A stretch of 64,000 nt of DNA from an uncultured Eubacteriales bacterium (GCA_948933715.1 CAQZPH010000002.1:9433-73432); one strand, 5' to 3'; positions 14,990 through 24,172 are shown, numbered from the stretch's first letter. Notes: a model not told the origin generated them from the sequence alone. Numbers and translations: made by a program.

Positions 14990-15904
14990 TTATTCTAGTA
15001 ACCAATCTATCTTTTCATTGTTTAAATCATTCAAAAATCCATTTATCTTAGGTGGAGTTCCACCATGTTTTCTATAATATGCGCTTGGCATTAAGGGATT
15101 AACATTAATACTAGCTTTTTCTACATCAACTTTCGGTGATTCGCCCTCTCTTACTTTTCTTGCTACAACTATTGTTCTGAATTCTTTTAACTCATATGAA
15201 CAAGTATATAGGGTAATTAGCCTATCGTCTTTATTTATATCAACCGGTGTATTTATAAGAGACCTAACTTTTACATCGTATATATAATTTAAAAAGCTAT
15301 CACTATCCTCAAAATCGATCTTTAGAAAATCAAAGACTTCTCCCTGGGCTTTTAAGGTATTAGTCTTAAATATCGAAATAATTTTCCAGTCTCCTTTTTC
15401 AATTAACGTATCAAACATGATAGTGGGTCTACTTTTATAAAAATCTAAATCATTGTATTTTAATAAGTTTCCAAACATGCTTCCATCTCTCATGTTATGC
15501 CCATAAATTATAATGTTTTTTGAAGGATTTTCAATACTACACAGCGACTCTAAAAATATACTACCAAACCCACTTTTCGCTTTTTTATAGTTTCTATAAA
15601 GATAAAACTCAGGGTCATCTTTTGCTGATTGCAATACAGGATAATCGATTACGGTATCTTTTATCTTGATCCAACCTTTTATATCTTCATTTATACCCTT
15701 TAAAGCTTCTAAATTACCTCTTATATCACTACCGTTATCGTCCGTTTTATAATAAATACCTTTAAGCTCATCAAGTGTAGATGTATTCATGTAAGGCTGG
15801 ATAAAACATATATATATAATAGCTCCCAAACAAAAAATAAACACAATAAAACTTATTAAGAAAAGCGGTGAGGTTGTTTTTTTTGATTTATAATCCCTAT
15901 TCAT
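14990..15904 (-). CDS. srtB: Class B sortase
   Basis: Membrane-anchored cysteine transpeptidase that fixes proteins to peptidoglycan. Residues 12-38 form an N-terminal membrane anchor. The sortase domain follows, with catalytic His136 (IIYGHNMRDGSMF), Cys235 (TLYTCSYE) and Arg243 (FRTIVVAR). The class B signature W-I-K-I-K-D-T-V-I-D-Y-P-V is near residue 78. After the Arg there is a C-terminal extension of about 55 residues (PSAYYRKHGGTPPKINGFL) of unknown role. No sorting-signal substrate is encoded in the window. It lies 21 bases after thiI. Confidence 0.92.
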   Translation of the reverse strand: MNRDYKSKKTTSPLFLISFIVFIFCLGAIIYICFIQPYMNTSTLDELKGIYYKTDDNGSDIRGNLEALKGINEDIKGWIKIKDTVIDYPVLQSAKDDPEFYLYRNYKKAKSGFGSIFLESLCSIENPSKNIIIYGHNMRDGSMFGNLLKYNDLDFYKSRPTIMFDTLIEKGDWKIISIFKTNTLKAQGEVFDFLKIDFEDSDSFLNYIYDVKVRSLINTPVDINKDDRLITLYTCSYELKEFRTIVVARKVREGESPKVDVEKASINVNPLMPSAYYRKHGGTPPKINGFLNDLNNEKIDWLLE

Positions 15905-15925
15905 ATAAATATCCTCTCTTTATAA

Positions 15926-17095
15926 CTACAAAATTTTTGTTACCTTAATGTTTTCTATGGCATCTTTAATTAAACTTTCACAGTCAAGAAGTTCCTCTGC
16001 TTTTATCACTTCACTTAAAACCGGTTTGGTTTTAGGATGTTTTGGCGTAAATACGGTGCAACAATCTTCATAAGGTAAAATAGAAATATCAAAAGTATCT
16101 ATTTTGCGAGATATTGCAACTATCTCATCTTTATCCATCCCAATTAGTGGTCTAAATATAGGCATATCTGTTGCAGCATCTGTGCAACGAATTGCACTCA
16201 TTGTTTGGCTTGCTACTTGACCTAAACTTTCTCCCGTAATTAAAGCTTCACATCTATATTTCTGAGAGATCTGTTGTGATACCCTCATCATAAATCTTCT
16301 CATTATTATTGTGAATAAATCTTCTGGACATTCATTTTTTATTTTTTCTTGTATTTGGGTAAACGGTACTGTAATCATCTCTATTTTTCCACTATATTTT
16401 GAAACTTTGTTTAAAAGCGAAATAACTTTTTGTTCTGCTCTAGGACTAGTGTATGGAGGACTTGCAAAATGTATTGCAATTAACTCTACACCTCTTTTAG
16501 CCATTGTCCATGCAGCTACTGGACTATCTATCCCGCCAGATATAAGTATCGCTGCTCTTCCTCCTGTTCCAACTGGAATCCCTCCAGCACCTATTAATGA
16601 TTCACCTCTTATATAAGCACCAAAATCCCTAACCTCCACAGTTACTGTTATATCTGGGTTATGCACATCCACTGATATATCAGGAAAACTTTTAAGTATG
16701 TATCCCCCAACAAGATTAGATATCTCTGGAGACTGCAGCTCGAACTTTTTATCGCTTCTTTTCGATTCAACCTTAAATGTTTTTACTTTGGATAACTCTT
16801 CTTTTAAATATTCCACTGTAGTTTTCTGTATATCATTAATATCTTTATTACACTGGGCTGCTCTTGAATATCTAGAGATCCCAAAAATCTTTTTTACTTT
16901 TGTGTTCACTTTTTCAAAATCTATATCGTCATCTTGTGGGATTAAATATATAGTTGATTGTGCATTCTTTATTTCAAAGTTTCCAAGCGATGATATCCTT
17001 TGACGTATTGTTTTGATTAATTTATCTTCAAAGTTTCTTCTATTAAGCCCCTTAAGAACAATTTCACCTATTTTTATTAATATAACTTCTTTCAT
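15926..17095 (-). CDS. thiI: tRNA 4-thiouridine synthetase ThiI
   Basis: Adenylates U8 of tRNA and transfers sulfur to make 4-thiouridine; it may also serve thiamine synthesis. Domain order is ferredoxin-like plus THUMP (about 1-170), then a PP-loop ATPase domain with LISGGIDSPVAAWTMAKRG and the Cys-containing ALITGESLGQVASQT. The protein ends near residue 389 without the C-terminal rhodanese domain of E. coli ThiI, so sulfur should come directly from the cysteine desulfurase encoded just upstream. AAGGAAAA precedes the start. The gene pair iscS-thiI is common in Firmicutes. Confidence 0.95.
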   Translation of the reverse strand: MKEVILIKIGEIVLKGLNRRNFEDKLIKTIRQRISSLGNFEIKNAQSTIYLIPQDDDIDFEKVNTKVKKIFGISRYSRAAQCNKDINDIQKTTVEYLKEELSKVKTFKVESKRSDKKFELQSPEISNLVGGYILKSFPDISVDVHNPDITVTVEVRDFGAYIRGESLIGAGGIPVGTGGRAAILISGGIDSPVAAWTMAKRGVELIAIHFASPPYTSPRAEQKVISLLNKVSKYSGKIEMITVPFTQIQEKIKNECPEDLFTIIMRRFMMRVSQQISQKYRCEALITGESLGQVASQTMSAIRCTDAATDMPIFRPLIGMDKDEIVAISRKIDTFDISILPYEDCCTVFTPKHPKTKPVLSEVIKAEELLDCESLIKDAIENIKVTKIL

Positions 17096-17119
17096 TTTTT
17101 AATTTTCCTTTCAAAAAAA

Positions 17120-18250
17120 CTACCTATGCGCTAAACTATTAATTGCAAGCTTTACGTTTTTTATTAGCTCATCTATATCTTTACTAGTATTATCTTTAGA
17201 AAGACTTACCCTTATAGCTGTATCTATTGCTTTAGAACCTAGCTTTATTTCACCTAAAACACGACTTTTTTGTCCCTTAGCGCAAGCTGATCCACTAGAT
17301 ACATATATACCTTTTGATGATAAATAATGCAACATTGTTTCAGATTTAATCTTGTTAGTTGAAAAATTTATAATATAAGGGATCGCGTCATCTCCGGAAT
17401 TTATTGTTATACCTTCTATCTCTGAAAGTTTTTTTCTTAAATGTTGATTTAAAGCACTGACTTTTGAATAGTCTTCTTTTATTTTAAACTGTTCTACAGC
17501 TGAGCCAAACCCACAAATAAGCGGTAGGGGTTCGGTTCCCGGTCTTACTTTTTTTTCTTGGCCTCCTGCATATACAAGGGGGATAATTTTTATGCCTCTT
17601 TTTTTATATAGCGCACCTACACCTTTAGGACCATATACTTTATGACCCGATATGCTCATTAAATCAGCACCTATTTTGAGAACGTCTATAGGGAGTTTTC
17701 CAAAAGCTTGCACTGCGTCAATATGCAATAGTGCTTTTGAATTTTTCTCTTTTATTATACTTTTTATTTTTTCAACCGGCAAAATTGAACCTACTTCATT
17801 GTTTACCATCATAATACTTATAAGTATTGTTTTTTCGTCTATAGAATTATATATCTGATCTTTTGTGATATTTCCATTTTTATCAGGTTTTAAATATATT
17901 ACTTCATAACCCTCTTTTTCAAGTTCCTGCATCGCATTATACACAGAAGAATGTTCTATTGCAGTTGTAACTATTTTATTTCCGCTTTTTTTCTTTGCTC
18001 TGGTAGCGCCAAATATCGCTATATTATTTGATTCTGTTCCCCCAGATGTAAAATATATTTCATTTGATTGCGCATTTATTTCGTTTGATATTATGTTTCG
18101 GGCTTTTTCCATTTCAAGTTCCGCGCTTATTCCTTTGTCGTGCAAGGATGATGGATTCCCGTAATTTTCTTTTAGCATTTCTATTATTTTATCAACTGAC
18201 TCTTTGCAGGGTTTAGTCGTTGATGCATTATCTAAATATATATCCTTCAA
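17120..18250 (-). CDS. iscS: Cysteine desulfurase (IscS/NifS family)
   Basis: Pyridoxal phosphate enzyme that releases sulfur from cysteine. Visible motifs are YLDNASTTKP, TSGGTESNNIAIFGA, the PLP-stacking His in TTAIEHSSV, HIDAVQAFGK, the PLP Lys in SISGHKVYGPKGVG, and the catalytic Cys loop SSGSACAKGQKSRVL. The start is taken as TTG 18250, because GGGAGAGG lies seven bases before it; an upstream ATG at 18295 has no such site. Length 376 fits IscS/NifS-like proteins paired with ThiI. It probably supplies persulfide to ThiI, whose gene begins 24 bases downstream. Confidence 0.93.
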   Translation of the reverse strand: MKDIYLDNASTTKPCKESVDKIIEMLKENYGNPSSLHDKGISAELEMEKARNIISNEINAQSNEIYFTSGGTESNNIAIFGATRAKKKSGNKIVTTAIEHSSVYNAMQELEKEGYEVIYLKPDKNGNITKDQIYNSIDEKTILISIMMVNNEVGSILPVEKIKSIIKEKNSKALLHIDAVQAFGKLPIDVLKIGADLMSISGHKVYGPKGVGALYKKRGIKIIPLVYAGGQEKKVRPGTEPLPLICGFGSAVEQFKIKEDYSKVSALNQHLRKKLSEIEGITINSGDDAIPYIINFSTNKIKSETMLHYLSSKGIYVSSGSACAKGQKSRVLGEIKLGSKAIDTAIRVSLSKDNTSKDIDELIKNVKLAINSLAHR

Positions 18251-18562
18251 TGTTAAACCTCTCCCTATAAATTCTTTGGAATATACCACAGGCAAAATAA
18301 TTTATTATGTAAAATACTATGTGCAAATTGATTTTTACTATATCGTTCTACTATTTTTATAAAAAACAATTATATTTCTGAGAGCCTTAACATATTTAAA
18401 TAAATAGAAAACCTTTGGGGAAACTAAATTATAAAAATAGACAGCTGTGATTAGCTTAAAAACGGTACATTTAAAAATGCCTATACATTATAAATTATAT
18501 ACCATACCGTTAAATATTAAAATAGTATTTACACAAAAATATATAAATATAAGGAGAAAAAA
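18251..18562. other. AT-rich divergent gap between iscS and a small plus-strand gene
   Basis: A very AT-rich stretch. It must hold the iscS promoter on the minus strand and possibly one for the small gene at 18563, but no -35/-10 pair stands out clearly. I see no RNA gene or repeat in it. Confidence 0.3.
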
Positions 18563-18757
18563 ATGAGAAAGCTTAGAAAGTCTAAGAAAATAATAAAAAT
18601 CCTTTTTATTATTATAAACTTTTCATTCTTTTATCTATGTGGATATGCTTTTACAAATACTTACAAACAGTATTTGGATTTTACTTATAAAAAAGTAGTT
18701 ACTCATGCATATAAATACATCTCTGACGTTGAATCAATGTTTTTCTATTATACTTAG
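18563..18757 (+). CDS. Small hypothetical single-pass membrane peptide
   Basis: A 64-residue peptide with AAGGAG eight bases before the ATG. A basic N-terminus (MRKLRKSKKIIK) is followed by one hydrophobic helix (ILFIIINFSFFYLCGYAF) and a polar tail rich in Tyr and Lys. It could be a small membrane protein or an uncleaved signal-like peptide. No homologue is recognised. The ribosome binding site is the main support. Confidence 0.4.
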   Translation: MRKLRKSKKIIKILFIIINFSFFYLCGYAFTNTYKQYLDFTYKKVVTHAYKYISDVESMFFYYT

Positions 18758-19000
18758 TATTTTCCACCTTTTCCACAAGTATATCAACAAAAAAGAATAT
18801 TTCAAATTGTATAATTCTACAAAAGTTTGCAAAATTCTCCAGAAATATAAAGTAATGTTTAAAAATTCTTATATTATTTTCAACAAAAAATATCCTCATT
18901 ATTAGGTGGATAAAATGTTTTTAACATTATACTTGTTTACTTGACAACATAATAAAATTATAATACATTTATTTTATAATAACAAAAGGAGATGTTGACT

Positions 19001-19159
19001 TTGGATAAATATGTTTGCGATGCATGCGGTTGGTTATATGACCCACAGCGCGGTGACTCTGAAGGAGGAATTCCGGGGGGAACTCCATTTGAAGATCTGC
19101 CTGACGATTGGGTTTGTCCTGTATGCGGTGTGGGTAAAGAAATGTTCACTAAGGAGTAA
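19001..19159 (+). CDS. Rubredoxin
   Basis: A 52-residue Fe(SCys)4 electron carrier. The two iron knuckles are [12 protein letters not shown] and [13 protein letters not shown], with the conserved [19 protein letters not shown] core in slightly modified form ([20 protein letters not shown]). The start is TTG 19001, nine bases after AAGGAG; the ATG at 18992 overlaps that site. The flavodiiron protein gene begins 12 bases after the stop, so the pair forms an oxygen-reducing module. Rubrerythrin at 971 is another likely acceptor. Confidence 0.95.
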   Translation: MDKYVCDACGWLYDPQRGDSEGGIPGGTPFEDLPDDWVCPVCGVGKEMFTKE

Positions 19160-19171
19160 AGGGTAGAAACA

Positions 19172-20362
19172 ATGAGTATTGTAAAAGTATCTGATAATAT
19201 TTATTCTGTAGGTGTGATGAACCCAGCGTTGCGCGTTTTTGATATTGTTATGAAGTCCCCCTTTGGAACATCATATAACTCTTATCTTATAACCGGAACC
19301 AAAAATGTCTTGGTAGAAACCGTTCATTCAGACTTTTTCGATGAATATATTTATAATGTTGGTTCTTTAATCGATATTGCTAATATTGACTATATTGTTA
19401 TGAATCACACCGAGCTTGATCATTCAGGAAGCCTTGCAAAATTATTGGAGATGAATCCAAATCTTATAGTTATATGCACCGCCGTGGCCCAAAAATATTT
19501 AAGATCTATATTAAATCGAGATTTTAAGTGTATCCCGGTTAAAAACGGAGATTCTTTGGATATCGGTAACTGTAAATTAAACTTTATTGTAGCTCCTTTA
19601 CTGCATTGGCCTGATTCCATGATGACATACGTAGAAAATGATAATGTGCTTTTTTCATGCGACTTTCTCGGTTGCCATTTCTGCGAACCCTCAGGTACTG
19701 ATGAATCTATTCATTATAAAAATGAATATTTAAATCAATTTAAATATTATTTTAACGGTATTTTTAGCCCGTTTAAACCTTATGTATTAGCTGGAATTGA
19801 AAGAATAAAAGATCTTGCAATTTCTGCTATATGCCCCAGTCACGGGCCTATTATAAATACAGAAATAAACGAACGAATAAACGATTACATATCGTTTTGT
19901 AATACTCCCGAAAAAAGTAAAAAATCGGTTGCAATTATTTATGCCAGCGCTTATAAGTGCACTCAACTTTTAGCACAAGCTGCTTTTAATTCTATTAAAG
20001 AAAAAACCGATTTTAATCCTATACTAATCGATATTGTTTCAACAGATTTTACTAAAACTGTTGAAAATGTGAACCGTTGCGATGCTCTTATCGTTGGTTC
20101 GTGCACTATAAACAGAGACGCGCCTAAGATAATTTGGGATGTTTTATCAAGTATAGATGTGATAAACATAAAAGGAAAGCCCGCCGGTGCCTTTGGTTCT
20201 TATGGTTGGAGTGGCGAAGCTGTAAGTCTTATTAAAGATAGGCTCTGTGGTATTAAATATAATTTTATCAGAGACGGTTTTAAAGTGAATTTTATGCCTA
20301 CAGACGAAGACTTAAATAACATGAAAAGCTATGCTCTTGAAATTGTAAGCAACGTTAAATAA
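19172..20362 (+). CDS. fprA: A-type flavodiiron protein (oxygen/NO reductase)
   Basis: Reduces dioxygen to water, or nitric oxide to nitrous oxide, with electrons from rubredoxin. The N-terminal beta-lactamase-like domain holds a complete diiron site: His79, Glu81, Asp83 and His84 in NHTELDHSG, His145 in LLHWPDSM, Asp164 in SCDFLGCH and His224 in CPSHGPI. The C-terminal flavodoxin domain starts near residue 248 (KKSVAIIYASAYKCTQLLA) and has the FMN loops GSCTINRDAP and GAFGSYGWSGEAV. Length 396 is standard. It is co-transcribed with rubredoxin and ended by a strong terminator. Confidence 0.96.
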   Translation: MSIVKVSDNIYSVGVMNPALRVFDIVMKSPFGTSYNSYLITGTKNVLVETVHSDFFDEYIYNVGSLIDIANIDYIVMNHTELDHSGSLAKLLEMNPNLIVICTAVAQKYLRSILNRDFKCIPVKNGDSLDIGNCKLNFIVAPLLHWPDSMMTYVENDNVLFSCDFLGCHFCEPSGTDESIHYKNEYLNQFKYYFNGIFSPFKPYVLAGIERIKDLAISAICPSHGPIINTEINERINDYISFCNTPEKSKKSVAIIYASAYKCTQLLAQAAFNSIKEKTDFNPILIDIVSTDFTKTVENVNRCDALIVGSCTINRDAPKIIWDVLSSIDVINIKGKPAGAFGSYGWSGEAVSLIKDRLCGIKYNFIRDGFKVNFMPTDEDLNNMKSYALEIVSNVK

Positions 20363-20399
20363 TTTATATTTTTTTATAGTCCCTTAAATACATAAAAAT

Positions 20400-20436
20400 A
20401 AGGAGAGAGAACGTAGTATACGTGCTCTTTCCTTTT
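20400..20436 (+). terminator. Terminator of the rubredoxin-flavodiiron operon
   Basis: A 16-position stem with one mismatch (20400-20415 with 20419-20434, 3-base loop) ends in TTTTTT. Confidence 0.85.
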
Positions 20437-20479
20437 TTAATGGGTTATAAATCAAAAGTGATTGTTCTCATAGTGATTT

Positions 20480-21823
20480 TTAATGACAAGATGGACACTC
20501 AAAATTATATTTATTTTTGTATCCATCTAAACTATAATCATTATAAAAAAATATTTGCAGTTCTTCTATTCTTCTATTTAAAAGACCTTTTATACATTTG
20601 CCGGCTGCTTTATGATATAATAAAAACTCATCAGAGAATTCCTTTTTATTTATTGCATCTAAGTCTTTAACGGTATCAGTTGTTAGTGTTAAATATTCTT
20701 TTGCACAAAACCCAATTTTATTGTCAGAGGTTTTTACCTGATACCAAGAATCATTATCCCTATTTAAAACAATAACCTTTTCTCCGTAATGCAAAGCTCT
20801 TATAATTTTTGCTTTGATATTCGGCTGCATCCGTAAATTTAGTCCCGTATCTGAATTAACCTCTGCAACATTTACTTTACTGGGGCTTGGCATATTTAAA
20901 ATTATTTGGCGCAGATCGGAATTCCTTAACCATCCCGGACCAATATTATAAGTAAAGCTAAGCAGTGTATCAAATTGATTCTGCTTTATGTTAACACTAT
21001 TAACTCTTAAAAAATTATTTAAAAGAATATTATAATTTCCTTTATTTAATTTCTCAACTAGCATTGCTGTTGCCTCAAATGGTGTTATATCGTTATAAAA
21101 AGGTCTTCTCGGAAAAACTAAACAACCATAACCTACATCATAAGAAGAAGATAAAGAGTCCACACTAATTTTAGATTTAAACCCTTCTTTTGACTTAATG
21201 TAGGCTATGCATCTACCACTTGGAAGCCACGTGCCTTTTCCCGATTTATAATCATTATCTAAATTTAAAGTTAACTTTTTGTCTTGTATTTCGCACCATT
21301 GGTTTTCCTTTAAAATATGAGCTATAATTTTAATTTCTCCATTATAATCTGCATGAAAGTGCCCTTTATATATAATATTTTTTCCGTCTGGTATTTGCTC
21401 ACTTGCGTTAACCTTAAATAAGCCTTTGCTTGTTTCTATTTTAAACATTAAATTCTGGACAGATTCGTCTGCAATTGCATAAAGACTTAAAGTATCCCCC
21501 TTTTTAGGATTGTTGGGTTCATAAGTTAAATATTTTAGTCCCACAGATGGAATAACTTTTATTTTATATATTTGTTTATCTTCTTTATTCGTTGATGTAC
21601 AAAAAGTTTCGCCCACTTCTTGCGCTGTAATTATTCCACCAGAAACGGTTACTATTTTTTCGTCGCTTGATTGAAGAGAATCACTTTTTAAATCGTCCTT
21701 TGAAAAGAAAACGGACTGACCCTTTTGCAAGACGCACTCATTGATTGTTTTCGCATAGGATACATTAGGTAAAAAAAATACCGTTAATATGAAAACTAAA
21801 CTAATTATTTTAATTTTTCTCAT
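20480..21823 (-). CDS. Secreted GH24 lysozyme with Ig-like region and an inserted SH3b domain
   Basis: A 447-residue exported muramidase-like protein. Residues 1-24 are a signal peptide (IISLVFILTVFFLPNVSYA). Residues 26-95 resemble a Big-type Ig-like repeat (KIVTVSGGIITAQEVGETF), and 100-190 form a second beta-rich region. The GH24 part starts at about 205: Glu213 in KSKEGF and Asp222 fit the catalytic E-8x-D spacing, but the usual Thr before x-G-Y-G is Asp229. GH24 helices follow (EATAMLVEKL; QFDTLLSFTYNIGPGWLR). An SH3b domain (318-382) then interrupts, and the normal GH24 C-terminal helix, HKAAGKCIKGLLNRRIEELQIF, resumes at about 404. The tail ends ECPSCH. It probably acts in cell-wall remodelling. 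Confidence 0.82.
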   Translation of the reverse strand: MRKIKIISLVFILTVFFLPNVSYAKTINECVLQKGQSVFFSKDDLKSDSLQSSDEKIVTVSGGIITAQEVGETFCTSTNKEDKQIYKIKVIPSVGLKYLTYEPNNPKKGDTLSLYAIADESVQNLMFKIETSKGLFKVNASEQIPDGKNIIYKGHFHADYNGEIKIIAHILKENQWCEIQDKKLTLNLDNDYKSGKGTWLPSGRCIAYIKSKEGFKSKISVDSLSSSYDVGYGCLVFPRRPFYNDITPFEATAMLVEKLNKGNYNILLNNFLRVNSVNIKQNQFDTLLSFTYNIGPGWLRNSDLRQIILNMPSPSKVNVAEVNSDTGLNLRMQPNIKAKIIRALHYGEKVIVLNRDNDSWYQVKTSDNKIGFCAKEYLTLTTDTVKDLDAINKKEFSDEFLLYHKAAGKCIKGLLNRRIEELQIFFYNDYSLDGYKNKYNFECPSCH

Positions 21824-21933
21824 TTGTATCTCCCATTGTTTTATCTTTATTCTCGTTTTTTCTATATTTTTTAGATAAAAAACAAATACAAATTAAAAAT
21901 GCTATCATAAAACTGATAGCAAAAAAAATAAAA

Positions 21934-21941
<8 letters not shown>
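21810..21941 (-). CDS. Possible 43-residue membrane peptide overlapping the 5S rRNA and lysozyme genes
   Basis: The frame begins at an ATG inside the 3' end of the 5S rRNA gene (21939-21941), directly after AGGGGG, and ends 14 bases inside the lysozyme gene. It would encode a hydrophobic helix (FIFFAISFMIAFLICICFL) and a basic, polar tail. The overlap with the lysozyme start would allow translational coupling. Against it, the Shine-Dalgarno-like run touches the ATG, and the frame shares DNA with the 5S end and its terminator. Weak candidate. Confidence 0.25.
21901..21920 (-). terminator. Hairpin downstream of the 5S rRNA
   Basis: On the minus strand, an 8-position stem (GCTATCAG with TGATAGC, imperfect) is followed by ATTTTTAA and preceded by a run of eight T just after the 5S 3' end. 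Confidence 0.5.
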
Positions 21942-22049
<108 letters not shown>

Positions 22050-22060
22050 TTATATGTTTT

Positions 22061-22089
22061 AATATACACTATTTTTTTTAGTCTGTCAA
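22061..22089 (-). promoter_or_regulatory. Sigma-A promoter of the solitary 5S rRNA
   Basis: On the minus strand, TTGACA (22084-22089), a 17-base spacer and TATATT (22061-22066). The predicted transcript start is within a few bases of the 5S 5' end at 22049. Confidence 0.85.
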
Positions 22090-22095
22090 TATAAT

Positions 22096-22518
22096 TTAAA
22101 AAAAATAAAAAAAATTAGGTCCTGCACTTATATGGCTAGATATAACTACAAGAATTTTATGAATAATAAAAGCTGCTGTAGCTATTATCAAATTTCTTTT
22201 TACTTCGTCACTTATAATTGGCTTTTTCTTCCCCTTATTTATAGGTTGCTTACAAAACATGCACACCGGAAATTTCTTTGATACAATGTTACCACAGTGA
22301 GGGCAACTAATCATTTCTTTTTCCTTTTGATACCTCATAATTATGTATATAACTAAAGGAATCCATCCAAATATTATAACTAAAATGGCCCATAAACCTG
22401 CATTTCTATCTTGATTTTCAGTTGCATCTTTATATACTGCATTTCCTAAAAATCCTTTATATAAAATAAACATGACAACGTTCATAAGCAGAACACTTAC
22501 TGCACTCATAAAAATCAT
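22096..22518 (-). CDS. Zinc-ribbon membrane protein, unknown function
   Basis: A 140-residue protein. Two hydrophobic helices lie near the N-terminus (SAVSVLLMNVVMFILYKGF; LWAILVIIFGWIPLVIYIIM). A cytoplasmic zinc ribbon follows (MISCPHCGNIVSKKFPVCMFCKQP), and a third hydrophobic helix comes near the C-terminus (NLIIATAAFIIHKILVVIS). No named family is recognised; zinc-ribbon plus membrane-helix proteins are common and poorly characterised in Clostridia. GGAGAGG precedes the ATG. It has its own promoter and lies upstream of the 5S rRNA gene on the same strand. Confidence 0.75.
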   Translation of the reverse strand: MIFMSAVSVLLMNVVMFILYKGFLGNAVYKDATENQDRNAGLWAILVIIFGWIPLVIYIIMRYQKEKEMISCPHCGNIVSKKFPVCMFCKQPINKGKKKPIISDEVKRNLIIATAAFIIHKILVVISSHISAGPNFFYFF

Positions 22519-22550
22519 TTTTTCCTCTCCTTTATCTTTTTTCTAAGATG

Positions 22551-22579
22551 ATTTTACTATAATATTCTTTTTTTGTCAA
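22551..22579 (-). promoter_or_regulatory. Sigma-A promoter of the zinc-ribbon membrane protein gene
   Basis: On the minus strand, TTGACA (22574-22579), a 17-base spacer and TAAAAT (22551-22556), about 33 bases before the start codon. Confidence 0.75.
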
Positions 22580-22737
22580 TTATATCTTATGTCTTCTTTA
22601 TAAAATTTACTTTATTCATCCTCTTTTAATATTACTCTATAATTTCACTCTTCTTTTAATATCCGTTTGCACACTCTGCAATTATATAATATTATATTAA
22701 TAAGATACTTTTTATTATTGCATTGGGGGGTGTCGTC

Positions 22738-23316
22738 ATGATTTTAGATAAAATCGACGATAAACGTTTATTAATTGCCCTTTCAAGCGAGGATATGGAT
22801 CTTTTAGACATTACTTTTAAGCAATTAAACTGGAAAAATGATCATTCTAAAGAAATTATAAAAGATTTATTGGTTCGTGCGGAAAATGAAATCGGTTTTT
22901 CTGCAGACACAAATAAATTTTTAATAGAATCTATTCCGGCGCCAAATGGTTGTTTAATTTTAATTACCCTACTTTCTAACACCCCAAATAAACCTAGGAA
23001 AATTTATAAGATAAAATCTAATATAAAACCTTTTGTTTTTTTATTCAACGACTGCGAAAGTTTATTGCAAGCCATTGAACGTATTTATGGTAACGGCTTT
23101 GTTTTTAATGATAGTTCCCTCGTTGAATTTAAAAATCTTTATTATATAGTCCTTTACCTCACGGGTTCTATTTCCTCAAGGCTACACGCAATTATAAGCG
23201 AATATGGCGAATTCGTTGGTAAAAATAACGTTATTGCCGCGAGAATCTTTGAAAAAGGTAACGTTATTATTAAAAGTAATGCTGTTGAAAAATTAGGTAA
23301 GTATCTTGTAACTTAA
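22738..23316 (+). CDS. mecA: MecA-like adaptor protein
   Basis: Adaptor that in Firmicutes delivers substrates to the ClpC protease. The N-terminal ~80 residues (MILDKIDDKRLLIALSSEDM, then AENEIGFSADTNKFLIESIP) match the substrate-binding half of clostridial MecA. The C-terminal ~95 residues match the ClpC-binding half (YIVLYLTG, ISEYGEF, AARIFEKGNVIIKSNAVEKL). A run of low-similarity residues links them. Start ATG 22738 follows a G-rich site (GGGGGG) at seven bases. Length 192 is slightly short for B. subtilis MecA but normal for Clostridia. No clpC is present in the window. Confidence 0.75.
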   Translation: MILDKIDDKRLLIALSSEDMDLLDITFKQLNWKNDHSKEIIKDLLVRAENEIGFSADTNKFLIESIPAPNGCLILITLLSNTPNKPRKIYKIKSNIKPFVFLFNDCESLLQAIERIYGNGFVFNDSSLVEFKNLYYIVLYLTGSISSRLHAIISEYGEFVGKNNVIAARIFEKGNVIIKSNAVEKLGKYLVT

Positions 23317-23325
23317 TATTTATCC

Positions 23326-23410
23326 GGCCGGCCCCTACAACTTTTTATTTTTTAAGGTTAAAGGGGCCGGCCTTTATTTAAATAAAAGCAGCGAAATATA
23401 TTTCGCTGCT
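23326..23410. terminator. Convergent terminators between mecA and rpe
   Basis: For mecA (+), an 11-pair GC-rich stem (23326-23336 with 23362-23372), containing an inner 6-pair helix, is followed by TTTATTT. For rpe (-), a perfect 24-base palindrome (23387-23410) is followed on the minus strand by TTTTATTT. Confidence 0.75.
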
Positions 23411-23431
23411 AACTAATTTTATAAACTTAAG

Positions 23432-24076
23432 TTAGCTAAACTTTAGTTTTTCTATAGTGGATTTCATATCCGGGCTTTTAAAAATGTGCGTACCTGCAAC
23501 ACAAACATCTGCACCAGACTCTGCTGCAACTTTTGCAGTAGCTTCATTTATCCCACCATCTACTTCTACTTCTATCTTTAGGTTTCGTTTTATTATTTCT
23601 TCTTTTATTAATCTTACTTTCTCCATCATTTCTCCGATAAACGACTGCCCACCAAAACCTGGTTCCACTGTCATAATAAGAACTAGATCTAATGAATCTA
23701 AATACTTAAAAATCTCCGAGACAGGCGTATTCGGCTTTACTGATAACCCCGCTTTAACCCCATACGATTTTATTAAATTTATGGTCTTTTGTACATTTTT
23801 TTCTGCTTCTACATGTATTGTTATTATGTCAGCCCCAGACTGCGCAAAATCTTTTATATACCTAGACGGTTCAGTTATCATTAAATGCACGTCAAACGGT
23901 AACGTAGTGTAAGAACGAATTGATTTTATTATTAAAGGACCCATAGTGATATTTTTTACAAATATCCCATCCATCACATCTACATGTATATAATCAGCAC
24001 CTGCATCTGTAACCTTCTTTATTTCTTCTCCTAGTTTTGAAAAATCACTTGATAATATAGACGGTGCTACTTTCAT
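23432..24076 (-). CDS. rpe: Ribulose-phosphate 3-epimerase
   Basis: Interconverts ribulose 5-phosphate and xylulose 5-phosphate in the pentose phosphate pathway. The TIM-barrel signatures are complete: APSILSSDFSKLGEE, HVDVMDGIFVKNITMGP (metal His and catalytic Asp), DVHLMI, IHVEA, TVEPGFGGQSFI, EVDGGINEATA and ADVCVAGTHIF. Length 214 is typical. AAAGGAG precedes the ATG. It is a single gene with its own terminator, convergent with mecA. Confidence 0.97.
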   Translation of the reverse strand: MKVAPSILSSDFSKLGEEIKKVTDAGADYIHVDVMDGIFVKNITMGPLIIKSIRSYTTLPFDVHLMITEPSRYIKDFAQSGADIITIHVEAEKNVQKTINLIKSYGVKAGLSVKPNTPVSEIFKYLDSLDLVLIMTVEPGFGGQSFIGEMMEKVRLIKEEIIKRNLKIEVEVDGGINEATAKVAAESGADVCVAGTHIFKSPDMKSTIEKLKFS

Positions 24077-24172
24077 GGTAAACTACTCCTTTCCGTGGGT
24101 TAGTTAAAGCTCCAAAATAAAATTTGCTGCTATCTTTATCACAAATTATATTAAATGCAATAAAAATTTTAA

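Noticed and set aside
18705..18905. Overlapping open frames on both strands between the small membrane gene and rubredoxin
   Set aside because: Both are in very AT-rich DNA without binding sites, and they overlap each other almost completely.
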